Source: Bacillota bacterium
GTDB taxonomy: Bacteria > Bacillota > Clostridia > Lachnospirales > Lachnospiraceae
Direction of reading: 5' to 3'
Length of the DNA: 13,788 nucleotides
Assembly: GCA_023443225.1 (NCBI GenBank)
Contig: JAEZVF010000030.1
Coordinates: forward strand, 1-13,788
Shown: positions 6,210 to 13,703 of the stretch, one piece after another
How the letters are laid out: each line of letters begins with the position of its first letter
Numbering within the stretch: position 1 is the stretch's first letter
The notes under the pieces: model-generated
What the model was told of the DNA's origin: nothing
Database searches by the model: none
What the model saw: only the letters and a program-made list of their open reading frames with translations
Translations under genes and position numbers: made by a program

Positions 6210-7226
6210 ATGAGAAACAAAAAGAAAAAGAAAACACGCTTAAAAGTACTTTTATTTTTAGACTTTATTTTACTCTTAATCATAGCTGGTCTGGTTTATT
6301 TCTTTTTCCTCACAGGAAAGACTCAATTGGACAAATCCAAAGATGAATCCATCATATCCAATGATATTGATAGCGAAGATATCAAGGGTTATCGAAACAT
6401 TGCTATCTTCGGAGTTGATTCTAGAGATAATAGGCTGGATAAAAGCACACATAGTGACACAATAATTATTGCCAGCATTAACAAGAAAACAAAGGATATT
6501 AAGCTGGTTTCCATCTATCGTGATACCTATGTAAACATTCCAGGCTACGGCTACGATAAAATAAATGCAGCCTATTTTAAAGATGGTTATGCATTAGCAC
6601 TAAATACAATTAATACAAATTTCGACCTTAATATCAAAGAATACGTAACCGTAAATTTCGATGCTCTTTGTAAAGTTATTGATTTGCTTGGAGGAATTAC
6701 CTTAGACATTACAGACGCAGAACTAAAATATGTGAATGGATATACCAAGGAATTGAATAAAATTAATGGAACGAATGTAGGTAAAATGGAATCCTCTGGT
6801 ACCCAATTAGTAAATGGCACTCATGCTACTGCTTATGCCAGAATCCGATATACCAAGGGCGGCGATTTCAAACGTGCGGAACGTCAGCGAATCGTAGTAC
6901 AGAAAATATTTGATGCCGCAAAATCAGCAGATCCATTAACACTCAACACCATTTTTAATGAAATATTTCCACAGATTTATACGAATTTGGACTCCTTTGA
7001 CATGTTAGACCTTGCTAAGGACATTCTTTCTTATCAAATGGTTGATCAGGCTGGGTTCCCATTTGAACAAACAGCCGACTATTATAAGAAAGTTTCTTAC
7101 GTATTTCCAACTGACCTAGCTGCGAACGTAACACAGCTTCATAAATTCCTATTTGATGATGATGCTTATGTTCCTTCCAGTACTGTACACGGCTATAGTG
7201 ATGAAATAAAAGCAATACTTCAGTAG
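6210..7226 (+). CDS. LytR-CpsA-Psr (LCP) family cell-wall glycopolymer ligase
   Basis: This 338-residue protein has a short basic cytoplasmic start (RNKKKKKTR), one membrane anchor (about 12-33) and an extracellular LCP domain. Family motifs are visible: GVDSR (Asp70), HSDT (Asp83), SIYRDTYV (Arg104), YGYDKINAAY and the late motif ARIRYTKGGDFKRAERQR (about 210-227), whose arginines bind the polyprenyl-pyrophosphate group in known members. LCP enzymes transfer lipid-linked glycopolymers to peptidoglycan. The ATG has an AAGAGG ribosome binding site five to six bases upstream. It follows the priming transferase and faces a glycerol-phosphate polymer cluster, which fits attachment of that polymer to the wall. 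A regulatory role, as once proposed for LytR, is less likely. Confidence 0.9.
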   Translation: MRNKKKKKTRLKVLLFLDFILLLIIAGLVYFFFLTGKTQLDKSKDESIISNDIDSEDIKGYRNIAIFGVDSRDNRLDKSTHSDTIIIASINKKTKDIKLVSIYRDTYVNIPGYGYDKINAAYFKDGYALALNTINTNFDLNIKEYVTVNFDALCKVIDLLGGITLDITDAELKYVNGYTKELNKINGTNVGKMESSGTQLVNGTHATAYARIRYTKGGDFKRAERQRIVVQKIFDAAKSADPLTLNTIFNEIFPQIYTNLDSFDMLDLAKDILSYQMVDQAGFPFEQTADYYKKVSYVFPTDLAANVTQLHKFLFDDDAYVPSSTVHGYSDEIKAILQ

Positions 7227-7270
7227 TACTGACTAATTTGCATACGGAGTTAATAAAGGTAGTTTGGCCT

Positions 7271-7343
7271 ATATAGAACAAAAGAAACAGATAAGTTGAT
7301 ACGACCACTTTGATGGTCCATCACTTATCTGTTTCTTCTATAT
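7271..7343. terminator. Bidirectional terminator between convergent operons
   Basis: A perfect 15-bp inverted repeat, AAGAAACAGATAAGT (7282-7296) and ACTTATCTGTTTCTT (7323-7337), encloses a second stem GACCA/TGGTC (7303-7307/7314-7318). It is extended outward by ATATAG/CTATAT (7271-7276/7338-7343) after a five-base bulge. It separates the plus-strand LCP gene from the minus-strand glycerol-phosphate cluster and can act in both directions. Confidence 0.75.
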
Positions 7344-7424
7344 GATTCTTAATATCAAGTACATTATGAATGCCATTACAATCGCTATCAGAAGTCTAAT
7401 GAAGACCTTTAAGTATCTGAATCA

Positions 7425-8612
7425 TTACATTCCTTCCTCAAACCCTATAACCTTTACTATTCGGTCTGCTACCTGCTTAGAAGCATCCCCATTTTCAAAA
7501 ATCGTTAACGTATAAAAGAATTCTTCTAATCTCTGCAAATAGACATCTTCTTGATATTGTTTTATTTTCGCAAACAATTCTTCTTCTGTATTTGCCTTAT
7601 CATATGGAAGCGAAGGATAATCAAAATAAAATCCCCTGTCCATAGTATATTCTGCCTCATCAGCAGCATACAAAAATACTGCTTTCTTCATAAATGAAAA
7701 CTCAAACATTATGTTTGAATAATCTGTAATCATCAATTCACTAATCGCCATTAGTTCATATATATCACGGTAGTGGGAGGCATTTAGAACCTGCTTACTA
7801 TAATGAAGGAATGTGCTTTGTTCAGACACCAAAGGGTGAAGTCTTACTGCAATCACCCACTCCCCTCCAAATCTGTATTCTAAAATGGAAAGGAGCTTAT
7901 TACAATCCAACTGATATGCCTTTGTATCGTTATCCTCCCGATATGTCGGCGCATAAATAGCAATTTTGACATTTGCTTTTACACCCAAACGTTTTCTTAT
8001 ATCAGTCAATTGTGATAAGGTAGGATTGATTAAGATATCATTCCTTGGACTTCCACACTCCAATATTTCACCATGATACCAAAAGCTATTTCTATACATA
8101 TTTGTACAGAAAGTACTGTTGGAAATATATAAATCTGTCATAGCAGAATCTCTTTTTGCGTTTGCAACATAACTTGAACTTAATTTTTCATAATCTTTTT
8201 CAATCTTCTTAAGAGCAATACCACCATGCCAAGTCTGAATATAAAACTGCCCTTTTCTTTTTCTAATATAGTTTTCTTTCCGATTGTTATCCAGCCACAC
8301 TCTGGCTGTCGCCTGCGCCATAATAGCTTTGATGGTATTGGATTTTAAGACAACGACTCCTTCTGGAGCATCCGCAGTGTCCGGATTGTTTGTAACAAAT
8401 ACAATGTCTAATTTCAGCTTACGTTTTGCTAATTCCTCAGTTACATACTTTGCATTATCGCCAAATCCCCATACATTACATAGAACGACTCTTCTCGGTT
8501 TAATAGGGCAGAGATGAAACACATGAAACAGAGATACAATCCAGAAATATCTAACCTGTTTTAATAGAGCAAGTACTTGTTTAGGTAATAATTTCTTTAA
8601 TAAGCTTCTCAT
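7425..8612 (-). CDS. CDP-glycerol glycerophosphotransferase, TagB/TagF family (distal copy)
   Basis: From the chosen start the protein has 395 residues. It carries the family signatures TWHG with His129, CGSPRND (about 186-192), YAPTYRED (about 220-227), RLHP (about 257-260), ITDYS (about 295-299) and the C-terminal ENGDASKQVADRIV. A hydrophobic or amphipathic N-terminal stretch without a signal peptide suits a peripheral inner-membrane enzyme. These enzymes add or polymerise glycerol-3-phosphate from CDP-glycerol onto lipid-linked acceptors; whether this one primes or polymerises cannot be told. An upstream in-frame GTG at 8618 overlaps the ribosome binding site, while GGGGAG stands five bases before the ATG at 8612, so the ATG is preferred. 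It lies 16 bp after the GT4 gene and is the last gene of the tagD operon. Confidence 0.87.
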   Translation of the reverse strand: MRSLLKKLLPKQVLALLKQVRYFWIVSLFHVFHLCPIKPRRVVLCNVWGFGDNAKYVTEELAKRKLKLDIVFVTNNPDTADAPEGVVVLKSNTIKAIMAQATARVWLDNNRKENYIRKRKGQFYIQTWHGGIALKKIEKDYEKLSSSYVANAKRDSAMTDLYISNSTFCTNMYRNSFWYHGEILECGSPRNDILINPTLSQLTDIRKRLGVKANVKIAIYAPTYREDNDTKAYQLDCNKLLSILEYRFGGEWVIAVRLHPLVSEQSTFLHYSKQVLNASHYRDIYELMAISELMITDYSNIMFEFSFMKKAVFLYAADEAEYTMDRGFYFDYPSLPYDKANTEEELFAKIKQYQEDVYLQRLEEFFYTLTIFENGDASKQVADRIVKVIGFEEGM

Positions 8613-8628
8613 AATCACTCCCCACGCC

Positions 8629-9798
8629 TTATAGCAAGCCCTTTAGAATTTCATCAAATTGTTTCGCAGATTTTCCCCAGCTTAAGGTCTTCAAATAAGC
8701 ATCCGCCGTTTTATGCATATTTAAAAGTAATTCTGGTTCCGCCAATACTCTTTTCATCTTTTGGTATAAGTCCATATAAGACAAAGAAGTCAGCAATGCA
8801 CTATTCTCTGGGAAGAAATACGGAAATGTACCATCTTCAAATTCAATCAAAGGCAATCCGGTTGCTAACATTTCATATGGAATCAGTGAAACATTACTCA
8901 TGGAAGCCACCATTCCAAAATCTGCCTGTCGGTATAAGGACAACAGTTGTTTTTTTGAAAGCATGCCCAGATTCTCTCCGGCATCACAACGAAAACTCTT
9001 ATCCTCACCAAAATATTTTATATCCAAATTAATACCGTCTTTTTTAAATTCTTCTTTTACCTGCTTTAAAAGGTATTGTGTTATACAAGGAAGCCGTTTG
9101 CCATAGTATTTTAAATAAACAGCAATTACAACATTCCTCTTCTTGGAATACGATGCATAATCACGGTTATAGGATGGATATTCTTTGCTTTCATAAGGAA
9201 ACTCAATACAATCTATTGGAGATACCACATGGCAGTTCTTTTCTACCATTTCCTTGTTCCAAGGGCCTAAGCTTACCATATGGAGACCTTGCTCATACGT
9301 CTTATTTGCCATTAGAAACAACTCTCCAAATGTATAAAAATAAGGCTCGTAATCTTGCAAGAAATACATCTTATAACCCTTCATTTTCTTAGCAAAAGCT
9401 ACCGTATCCCAAGAGCTGGCAATTACTATATCGGAATTCAATTTCTCTAAGTATTTATTTGGATACATGGTACCTTGATAATTGCTAAGATTGCAGCTTG
9501 CACAATCCTCCATTTCAGCTTTGCTTTGAGGCTTATATACAACATAGCCTACCTGATGTCCCAGTTTTGATAACTCTGTTCCTAGACGAAGTATTGACGT
9601 CTGACCACCACTGTATTTTGCCATACGTTCGATAACAAAGGTTATCTTTTGAATTTTTTCTGGCTTACTATTACGAATAACGGAAGAATCATAATTACTC
9701 AACCGATAATTAACCTGTCTTTTTTCAACTTGTGCCTGTAGGTTATGCAATATTCCTTTTGTCTTTATCTTCAGCGTACTTTTCCATGTATTAATCAT
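8629..9798 (-). CDS. GT4-type glycosyltransferase, WsaF-like
   Basis: This 389-residue cytoplasmic glycosyltransferase has a two-domain GT-B layout. The N-terminal domain has FVIERMAKYSGGQTSILRLG (about 54-73), the acceptor-side glycine loop, and a conspicuous FLQDYEPYFY (about 146-155). The C-terminal domain has QADFGMVAS, then SLIPYEMLATGLPLIE (about 304-319), which supplies the acidic nucleotide-sugar contacts typical of GT4. The QDYEPYFY block resembles WsaF, a rhamnosyltransferase of S-layer glycans, so a rhamnosyl or related donor is possible but unproven. GAGGT stands seven bases before the ATG. It is flanked by two glycerophosphotransferase genes, suggesting that sugar and glycerol-phosphate alternate in, or decorate, one polymer. 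An 87-bp gap before it holds a 13-codon reading frame listed among the findings. Confidence 0.8.
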   Translation of the reverse strand: MINTWKSTLKIKTKGILHNLQAQVEKRQVNYRLSNYDSSVIRNSKPEKIQKITFVIERMAKYSGGQTSILRLGTELSKLGHQVGYVVYKPQSKAEMEDCASCNLSNYQGTMYPNKYLEKLNSDIVIASSWDTVAFAKKMKGYKMYFLQDYEPYFYTFGELFLMANKTYEQGLHMVSLGPWNKEMVEKNCHVVSPIDCIEFPYESKEYPSYNRDYASYSKKRNVVIAVYLKYYGKRLPCITQYLLKQVKEEFKKDGINLDIKYFGEDKSFRCDAGENLGMLSKKQLLSLYRQADFGMVASMSNVSLIPYEMLATGLPLIEFEDGTFPYFFPENSALLTSLSYMDLYQKMKRVLAEPELLLNMHKTADAYLKTLSWGKSAKQFDEILKGLL

Positions 9799-9885
9799 CG
9801 TTTATACCTCACCGCATGGGCATCCTTTCCTTCTTACTATCTTCTTTCATGATAGCCTGTTCCTAGTTCCCGCCTGTTATTACAT

Positions 9886-11091
9886 TCATTTATCGTCAAT
9901 AATGCTCTCGATTAATTTCACAACTTTCTTAGAAGCATTACCATCGTCTGCATTATTATACTTCATATGAAAGGCTTTCTGCTTCTCTTCAAATTCAGCT
10001 GGATTATAATTTAGAATGGAAGAAACCAGATCTTTCGTTGTACGTACAATCGGTCCAGGAGCTTCCTCTATAAAGTCAAAATAAAAACCTCTTAAGTTGT
10101 CTTTATACTCCTCCAAATCATAAGCAAAGAAAAACAATGGACGGTTTAAAATGCTGTAGTCAAACATAACGGAGGAATAATCCGTTACTAACATATCTGC
10201 TACCAAATACAAGTCGGCAATATCTTCACACATATCAAACTTATAGACAAATCCGCGGTATTTTGACCAATCCATATTTTCCTTCACCAAATAGTGATAC
10301 TTAACAATGCAGATATAGTCTTGTCCGAGTTCTTCTCTTAACAAATCAAAATCCATGGCACGATTGAACTTGTATGAACCATTTTCATAATATTCATTAT
10401 CTCTCCAGGTAGGAGCATATAATACTATCTTCTTATTCTCCGGCAATCCTAGCTTTTTCTTTAAAGCAGAAATAGCCTTCGAATTATTCTTTCGAAACAA
10501 CACATCATTTCTCGGGTAGCCAATCTCCAGCATATGTTTATCAAATGCAAATGCTCTTCGAAATACCTCTGTAGAAAAATGATTTTGTGAAATCAAATAA
10601 TCCCAAGACCTCGTATTTTTATAGAAATTCTTTTTATAATTTTCTATGTCGGTTTCGTCCGCCATGTTGACTGTATCCATATCCAAAGCCAATTTCTTCA
10701 ATGGGGTACCATGCCATGTTTGTATAAACACCGCACCTTTACGCTTAATTATATAGTCAGGTTGTCTTGCATCACATACCAATATCCCTGCAATACCCAT
10801 AAGGAAGAAATAGCGTAATCTTGTTCGCCGGATTTTTTTTGCCTTACCAGGTACCTGGATGGATACATCATCTAATAAGTAGTAACAGCGATACTTCTTG
10901 TCCAATCCCTGCCTTACCATTTCCTCGTAAATACACTTTGGATTACCAGTATAATTTCTGCCCATGTTACTTTCAAATACAATAATATCTTTTTGTAATG
11001 GTAAAAGCTTTACTTCCAAGTGATAAATTTTTAAGACAACCCACTTTGCCATCTTTTGTAATTGCTTTAATCTTTCCTTGATTCCTTTCAT
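9886..11091 (-). CDS. CDP-glycerol glycerophosphotransferase, TagB/TagF family (proximal copy)
   Basis: This 401-residue protein shows clear family motifs: SNMGRNYTGNPKCIYEEM (about 41-58), IQTWHGTPLKKL with His127, IGYPRNDVL (about 190-198), LYAPTWRDNE (about 224-233), VKYHYL with His266, LVTDYSSVMFDY (about 301-312) and the C-terminal DDGNASKKVVKLI. It is expected to work at the inner face of the membrane, adding glycerol-phosphate units from CDP-glycerol. It begins 1 bp after the tagD stop codon with a weak ribosome binding site (AGAAG), so translational coupling to tagD is likely. The length is that of the TagB/TarF primase group or a minimal TagF catalytic domain; primase and polymerase cannot be separated by motif. 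It is clearly distinct from the distal copy at 7425-8612, so the two probably have different acceptors. Confidence 0.9.
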   Translation of the reverse strand: MKGIKERLKQLQKMAKWVVLKIYHLEVKLLPLQKDIIVFESNMGRNYTGNPKCIYEEMVRQGLDKKYRCYYLLDDVSIQVPGKAKKIRRTRLRYFFLMGIAGILVCDARQPDYIIKRKGAVFIQTWHGTPLKKLALDMDTVNMADETDIENYKKNFYKNTRSWDYLISQNHFSTEVFRRAFAFDKHMLEIGYPRNDVLFRKNNSKAISALKKKLGLPENKKIVLYAPTWRDNEYYENGSYKFNRAMDFDLLREELGQDYICIVKYHYLVKENMDWSKYRGFVYKFDMCEDIADLYLVADMLVTDYSSVMFDYSILNRPLFFFAYDLEEYKDNLRGFYFDFIEEAPGPIVRTTKDLVSSILNYNPAEFEEKQKAFHMKYNNADDGNASKKVVKLIESIIDDK

Positions 11092-11092
11092 C

Positions 11093-11491
11093 TTACTTCT
11101 GATTACCTAAGCTTAGGTCTGACTTAATCTGCGTTGTAGAAACACCGTCTGTTCGTGGAAGGTAGACTACTTCACAATAATCTTTTAAGAAGTCGAATTG
11201 ACCTTTCCAGTCATCTCCCATAACAAATACATCGATTTGATTATCCACTACATCCTTAATCTTCTGCTCCCAATTAAATTCCGGAATAACTTCATCCACA
11301 TATTTGATGGATTCAAGAATAATTTTTCTATCTTCATAACAGTGATACGCTGTTTTGTGTTTAATCGCGTTGAACTCATCAGAGGAAAGTACTACCAGTA
11401 AATAATCTCCCAATTCCCTTGCTCTTCTTAACAGATTAATGTGTCCTACATGTAATAAATCATATGTTCCATATGTTATAACCTTTTTCAT
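11093..11491 (-). CDS. tagD: Glycerol-3-phosphate cytidylyltransferase
   Basis: This 132-residue enzyme makes CDP-glycerol from CTP and glycerol-3-phosphate. It matches the TagD family across its whole length (usual length about 129). Visible features are the nucleotide-binding HVGH (His14-Val-Gly-His17) after ITYGTYDLL, DEFNAIKHKTAYH, FVMGDDWKGQFDFLKDYCEVVYLPR and the signature RTDGVSTTQIK (113-123). It is the first gene of a four-gene minus-strand operon whose other members include two CDP-glycerol-using transferases, so substrate supply and use are encoded together. An AAAGG lies about 12 bases before the ATG, a rather distant ribosome binding site. A near-consensus promoter stands about 70 nt upstream. 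Confidence 0.95.
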   Translation of the reverse strand: MKKVITYGTYDLLHVGHINLLRRARELGDYLLVVLSSDEFNAIKHKTAYHCYEDRKIILESIKYVDEVIPEFNWEQKIKDVVDNQIDVFVMGDDWKGQFDFLKDYCEVVYLPRTDGVSTTQIKSDLSLGNQK

Positions 11492-11568
11492 AATGTTACC
11501 ATGCCTTTCTTTACTTTTGAGTATTTACTGTTTATTATTCTCTTAGAATTATTTACCCATTTTGAAAA

Positions 11569-11597
11569 ATTATAGCATTATAATCAGTGCAAGTCAA
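11569..11597 (-). promoter_or_regulatory. Near-consensus promoter of the tagD operon
   Basis: The minus strand reads TTGACT (11592-11597), 17 bases, then TATAAT (11569-11574) with a TGC extension directly before it. This is the best promoter in the window. The start is expected near 11562, giving a leader of about 70 nt, AT-rich and without a clear hairpin. Confidence 0.75.
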
Positions 11598-11627
11598 TGT
11601 TTCCAAAGTATCACTAACCATGCTATT

Positions 11628-11658
11628 GGCAATGCCAGCGGCAATGCAACTGGCATGC
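11628..11658. repeat. Short tandem repeats of a GGCAATGC unit
   Basis: GGCAATGCCAGC (11628-11639) is followed directly by GGCAATGCAAC (11640-11650) and TGGCATGC (11651-11658). The run lies between the leuA terminator and the tagD promoter. The function is unknown. It may also pair with itself (GGCA/TGCC). Confidence 0.4.
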
Positions 11659-11663
11659 AAAAT

Positions 11664-11710
11664 GGAGAACACTAAGCATAGCGAATGCACGCTAGCTTTA
11701 TGTATTCTCC
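11664..11710 (-). terminator. Terminator after leuA
   Basis: On the minus strand GGAGAA pairs with TTCTCC, and inside it TAGCG pairs with CGCTA around TGCATT, with further imperfect pairing between. ATTTTGC follows. It lies 26 bp after the leuA stop codon and shields the tagD promoter from read-through. Confidence 0.55.
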
Positions 11711-11736
11711 ACTTTACTTATCATCTAACTAATCCA

Positions 11737-13407
11737 TTATTTACAATTTAATCTGTTTAACGCACTAAAGATTGCTCTAATAGAAGCCCTGGTAATATTT
11801 GAACTCACTCCTACACCAAATACGGTTTTACCAGTTACTGTATCCATCAGATGAATATAGGCAGCCGCCTGCGCATTCGCGCCTTCACCCAATGCATGCT
11901 CAGAATAATCTAACACCTTAGCCTGAATATCTAATTCTGATTGTAATCCTCTTTGAACTGCATCAATCGGTCCATTTCCAGTAGCTTCAAAGGATTTCTG
12001 GACTCCGTTATTGGTGTAAACTATAGTAGCCAACGTATCGAATTGGGAGTCACTTTCAGATAAATCTTCAAACTTACATTTTCTAAAATGCAGCGGTTCT
12101 TTCTGATCCAAATAGTTCTTCTTAAATTCTTCCATGATCTGTTCCGGAGCAACTTCACCCTGTGTTTCAGAAATTTTTTGAATAACATCAGCAAATTCTT
12201 TATGCATTCCTTTTGGCAACTTAAATCCAAAATAGGTTTCCATAATGAATGCCACGCCACCCTTACCAGACTGACTGTTAATTCGAACAACTGGTTCGTA
12301 TTTACGTCCAATATCAGCCGGGTCGATTGGAAGATATGGTACCTGCCAGATCGTACTCTTTCTTTCGTTCATTGCTTTAACACCCTTGTTAATAGCATCC
12401 TGATGGGATCCTGAAAATGCCGTAAATACTAGCTTTCCTGCATATGGATGTCTTACATGAACGGGTATTTTACAACAACGTTCATATACTTCAATAATTT
12501 CATTTATATTATCTAATTCTAATTTAGGATTAATTCCTTGAGAAAACATATTATAGGCAAGTGTTAAGATATCCACGTTACCGGTTCTTTCACCGTTTCC
12601 AAACAGAGTACCTTCTACACGGTCAGCACCTGCAAGTAATGCCAATTCGCTGATTGCGATTCCTGTCCCTCTGTCATTATGAGGATGAACACTTAATATA
12701 ATACTATCCCTGTTCTTAAAATGTGTATGCATCCACTCTATTTGGTCTGCATAAACATTTGGGGTATTCATTTCTACCGTTGCAGGAAGATTGAAGATAA
12801 TCTTATTCTCTGGAGTCGGCTCCCATACATCCTGAACTGCAGTACAGATGTCTAAAGCAAAGTCAAGCTCTGTACCGGAAAAGCTTTCTGGTGAATATTC
12901 CAATATAATCTTACCAGGGAAATCTTTTGCATATTCTTTAACTAACTTTGTCCCGGTGGTAGCAATTTGTTTAATCTCTTCTCTGCTCATTCCAAACACA
13001 ACATCGCGCTGAAGAGTTGAAGTTGAATTGTATATATGGACAATGGCTGTCTTAACACCTTTTAGAGCCTCAAAGGTTCTTTTCAATAAATGTTCACGGC
13101 ATTGTACTAAAACTTGTACCACTACGTCATCCGGAATTAACTTTCTATCTACTAACTGTCTTAAAAAGTCAAATTCAATCTGTGAAGCAGAAGGAAAACC
13201 TACTTCTATTTCCTTAAATCCTAATTTTACTAATGTATTAAAATACTCAATTTTCTCTTCTACTACCATCGGCTCGATTAAGGCTTGGTTACCATCACGT
13301 AAATCTACGCTGCACCATATGGGTGCCTCCTCAATCTGCTTATTAGGCCACTGCCTCTCCGGATAATCTACGACCGGAACTCTTTGATACCTTTTATAAT
13401 TCAACAT
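11737..13407 (-). CDS. leuA: 2-isopropylmalate synthase, long form
   Basis: From the chosen start the enzyme has 556 residues, the length of the long (LeuA2-type) synthases. It condenses acetyl-CoA with 2-ketoisovalerate, the first committed step of leucine synthesis. The catalytic TIM barrel shows SVDLRDGNQAL (about 33-43) with the metal-binding Asp and general Arg, the metal ligands in SVHPHNDRGTG (His241, His243) and the active-site loop GTLFGNGERTGNVD (about 266-279). The C-terminal region ending GEGANAQAAAYIHL...SSNITRASIRAI is the dimeric regulatory domain that binds leucine in family members. A TTG at 13422 overlaps the ribosome binding site; GGAGG stands eight bases before the ATG at 13407. 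No other leucine genes are adjacent here, and no leader peptide or T-box was seen. Confidence 0.95.
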   Translation of the reverse strand: MLNYKRYQRVPVVDYPERQWPNKQIEEAPIWCSVDLRDGNQALIEPMVVEEKIEYFNTLVKLGFKEIEVGFPSASQIEFDFLRQLVDRKLIPDDVVVQVLVQCREHLLKRTFEALKGVKTAIVHIYNSTSTLQRDVVFGMSREEIKQIATTGTKLVKEYAKDFPGKIILEYSPESFSGTELDFALDICTAVQDVWEPTPENKIIFNLPATVEMNTPNVYADQIEWMHTHFKNRDSIILSVHPHNDRGTGIAISELALLAGADRVEGTLFGNGERTGNVDILTLAYNMFSQGINPKLELDNINEIIEVYERCCKIPVHVRHPYAGKLVFTAFSGSHQDAINKGVKAMNERKSTIWQVPYLPIDPADIGRKYEPVVRINSQSGKGGVAFIMETYFGFKLPKGMHKEFADVIQKISETQGEVAPEQIMEEFKKNYLDQKEPLHFRKCKFEDLSESDSQFDTLATIVYTNNGVQKSFEATGNGPIDAVQRGLQSELDIQAKVLDYSEHALGEGANAQAAAYIHLMDTVTGKTVFGVGVSSNITRASIRAIFSALNRLNCK

Positions 13408-13470
13408 GATAACTTCCTCCAAAATTTATTTTCTAATAACATATAACAGCCGAAACTTTGTATTTCTGTG

Positions 13471-13476
13471 ATTATA
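13471..13476 (-). promoter_or_regulatory. Possible -10 element of leuA
   Basis: A perfect TATAAT on the minus strand about 64 bp before the leuA start. The hexamer 17 bases upstream, TGTGAT, is a poor -35. The leader would be about 57 nt, without an evident T-box or attenuator. Confidence 0.35.
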
Positions 13477-13703
13477 TGGTATGGAGTCGGTATATCACAC
13501 TGTATTTTTTTACAATAAATAATTTGGCGTTATCTATTCTAGCCCCATCCTTATCATTCCTTTACTTCAATTTTTATTAATTCGTAATTTGTTCTACATT
13601 ATATCATTCAATATTACGTTTGACAACCACAATTTATTTTATTTTAATTTACTTTAGATTTTCGAGAATTGAAAAATTAAATTCCACCCCTCTTTCTACT
13701 TGA
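13477..13703. other. AT-rich intergenic stretch
   Basis: This stretch upstream of leuA is very AT-rich, with stops in every frame and no RNA gene recognised. The only element that stands out is a plus-strand promoter-like sequence at 13620-13648. Confidence 0.6.
13620..13648 (+). promoter_or_regulatory. Promoter-like sequence reading out of the window
   Basis: A perfect TTGACA (13620-13625), 17 bases, then TTTAAT (13643-13648). It points towards the right window edge. In such AT-rich DNA a chance match of the -10 is likely, but the -35 is perfect and the spacing ideal. Confidence 0.4.

Noticed and set aside
7015..7308. 97-residue minus-strand open frame crossing the LCP gene end and terminator hairpin
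   Set aside because: It overlaps the conserved LCP coding sequence and runs through the bidirectional terminator. No ribosome binding site or motif supports it.
11664..11710. Hairpin region considered as a small RNA or repeat array
   Set aside because: Its position 26 bp after the leuA stop, followed by ATTTT on the minus strand, is explained more simply as a terminator. No regular spacers suggest CRISPR.
13028..13366. 112-residue plus-strand open frame
   Set aside because: It is antisense to the well-supported leuA barrel domain, without start signals or family likeness.
13408..13703. Leucine T-box riboswitch or leader-peptide attenuator upstream of leuA
   Set aside because: The minus strand lacks the conserved AGGGTGGNACCGCG T-box motif, a run of Leu codons in a short frame, or a terminator hairpin before the gene.
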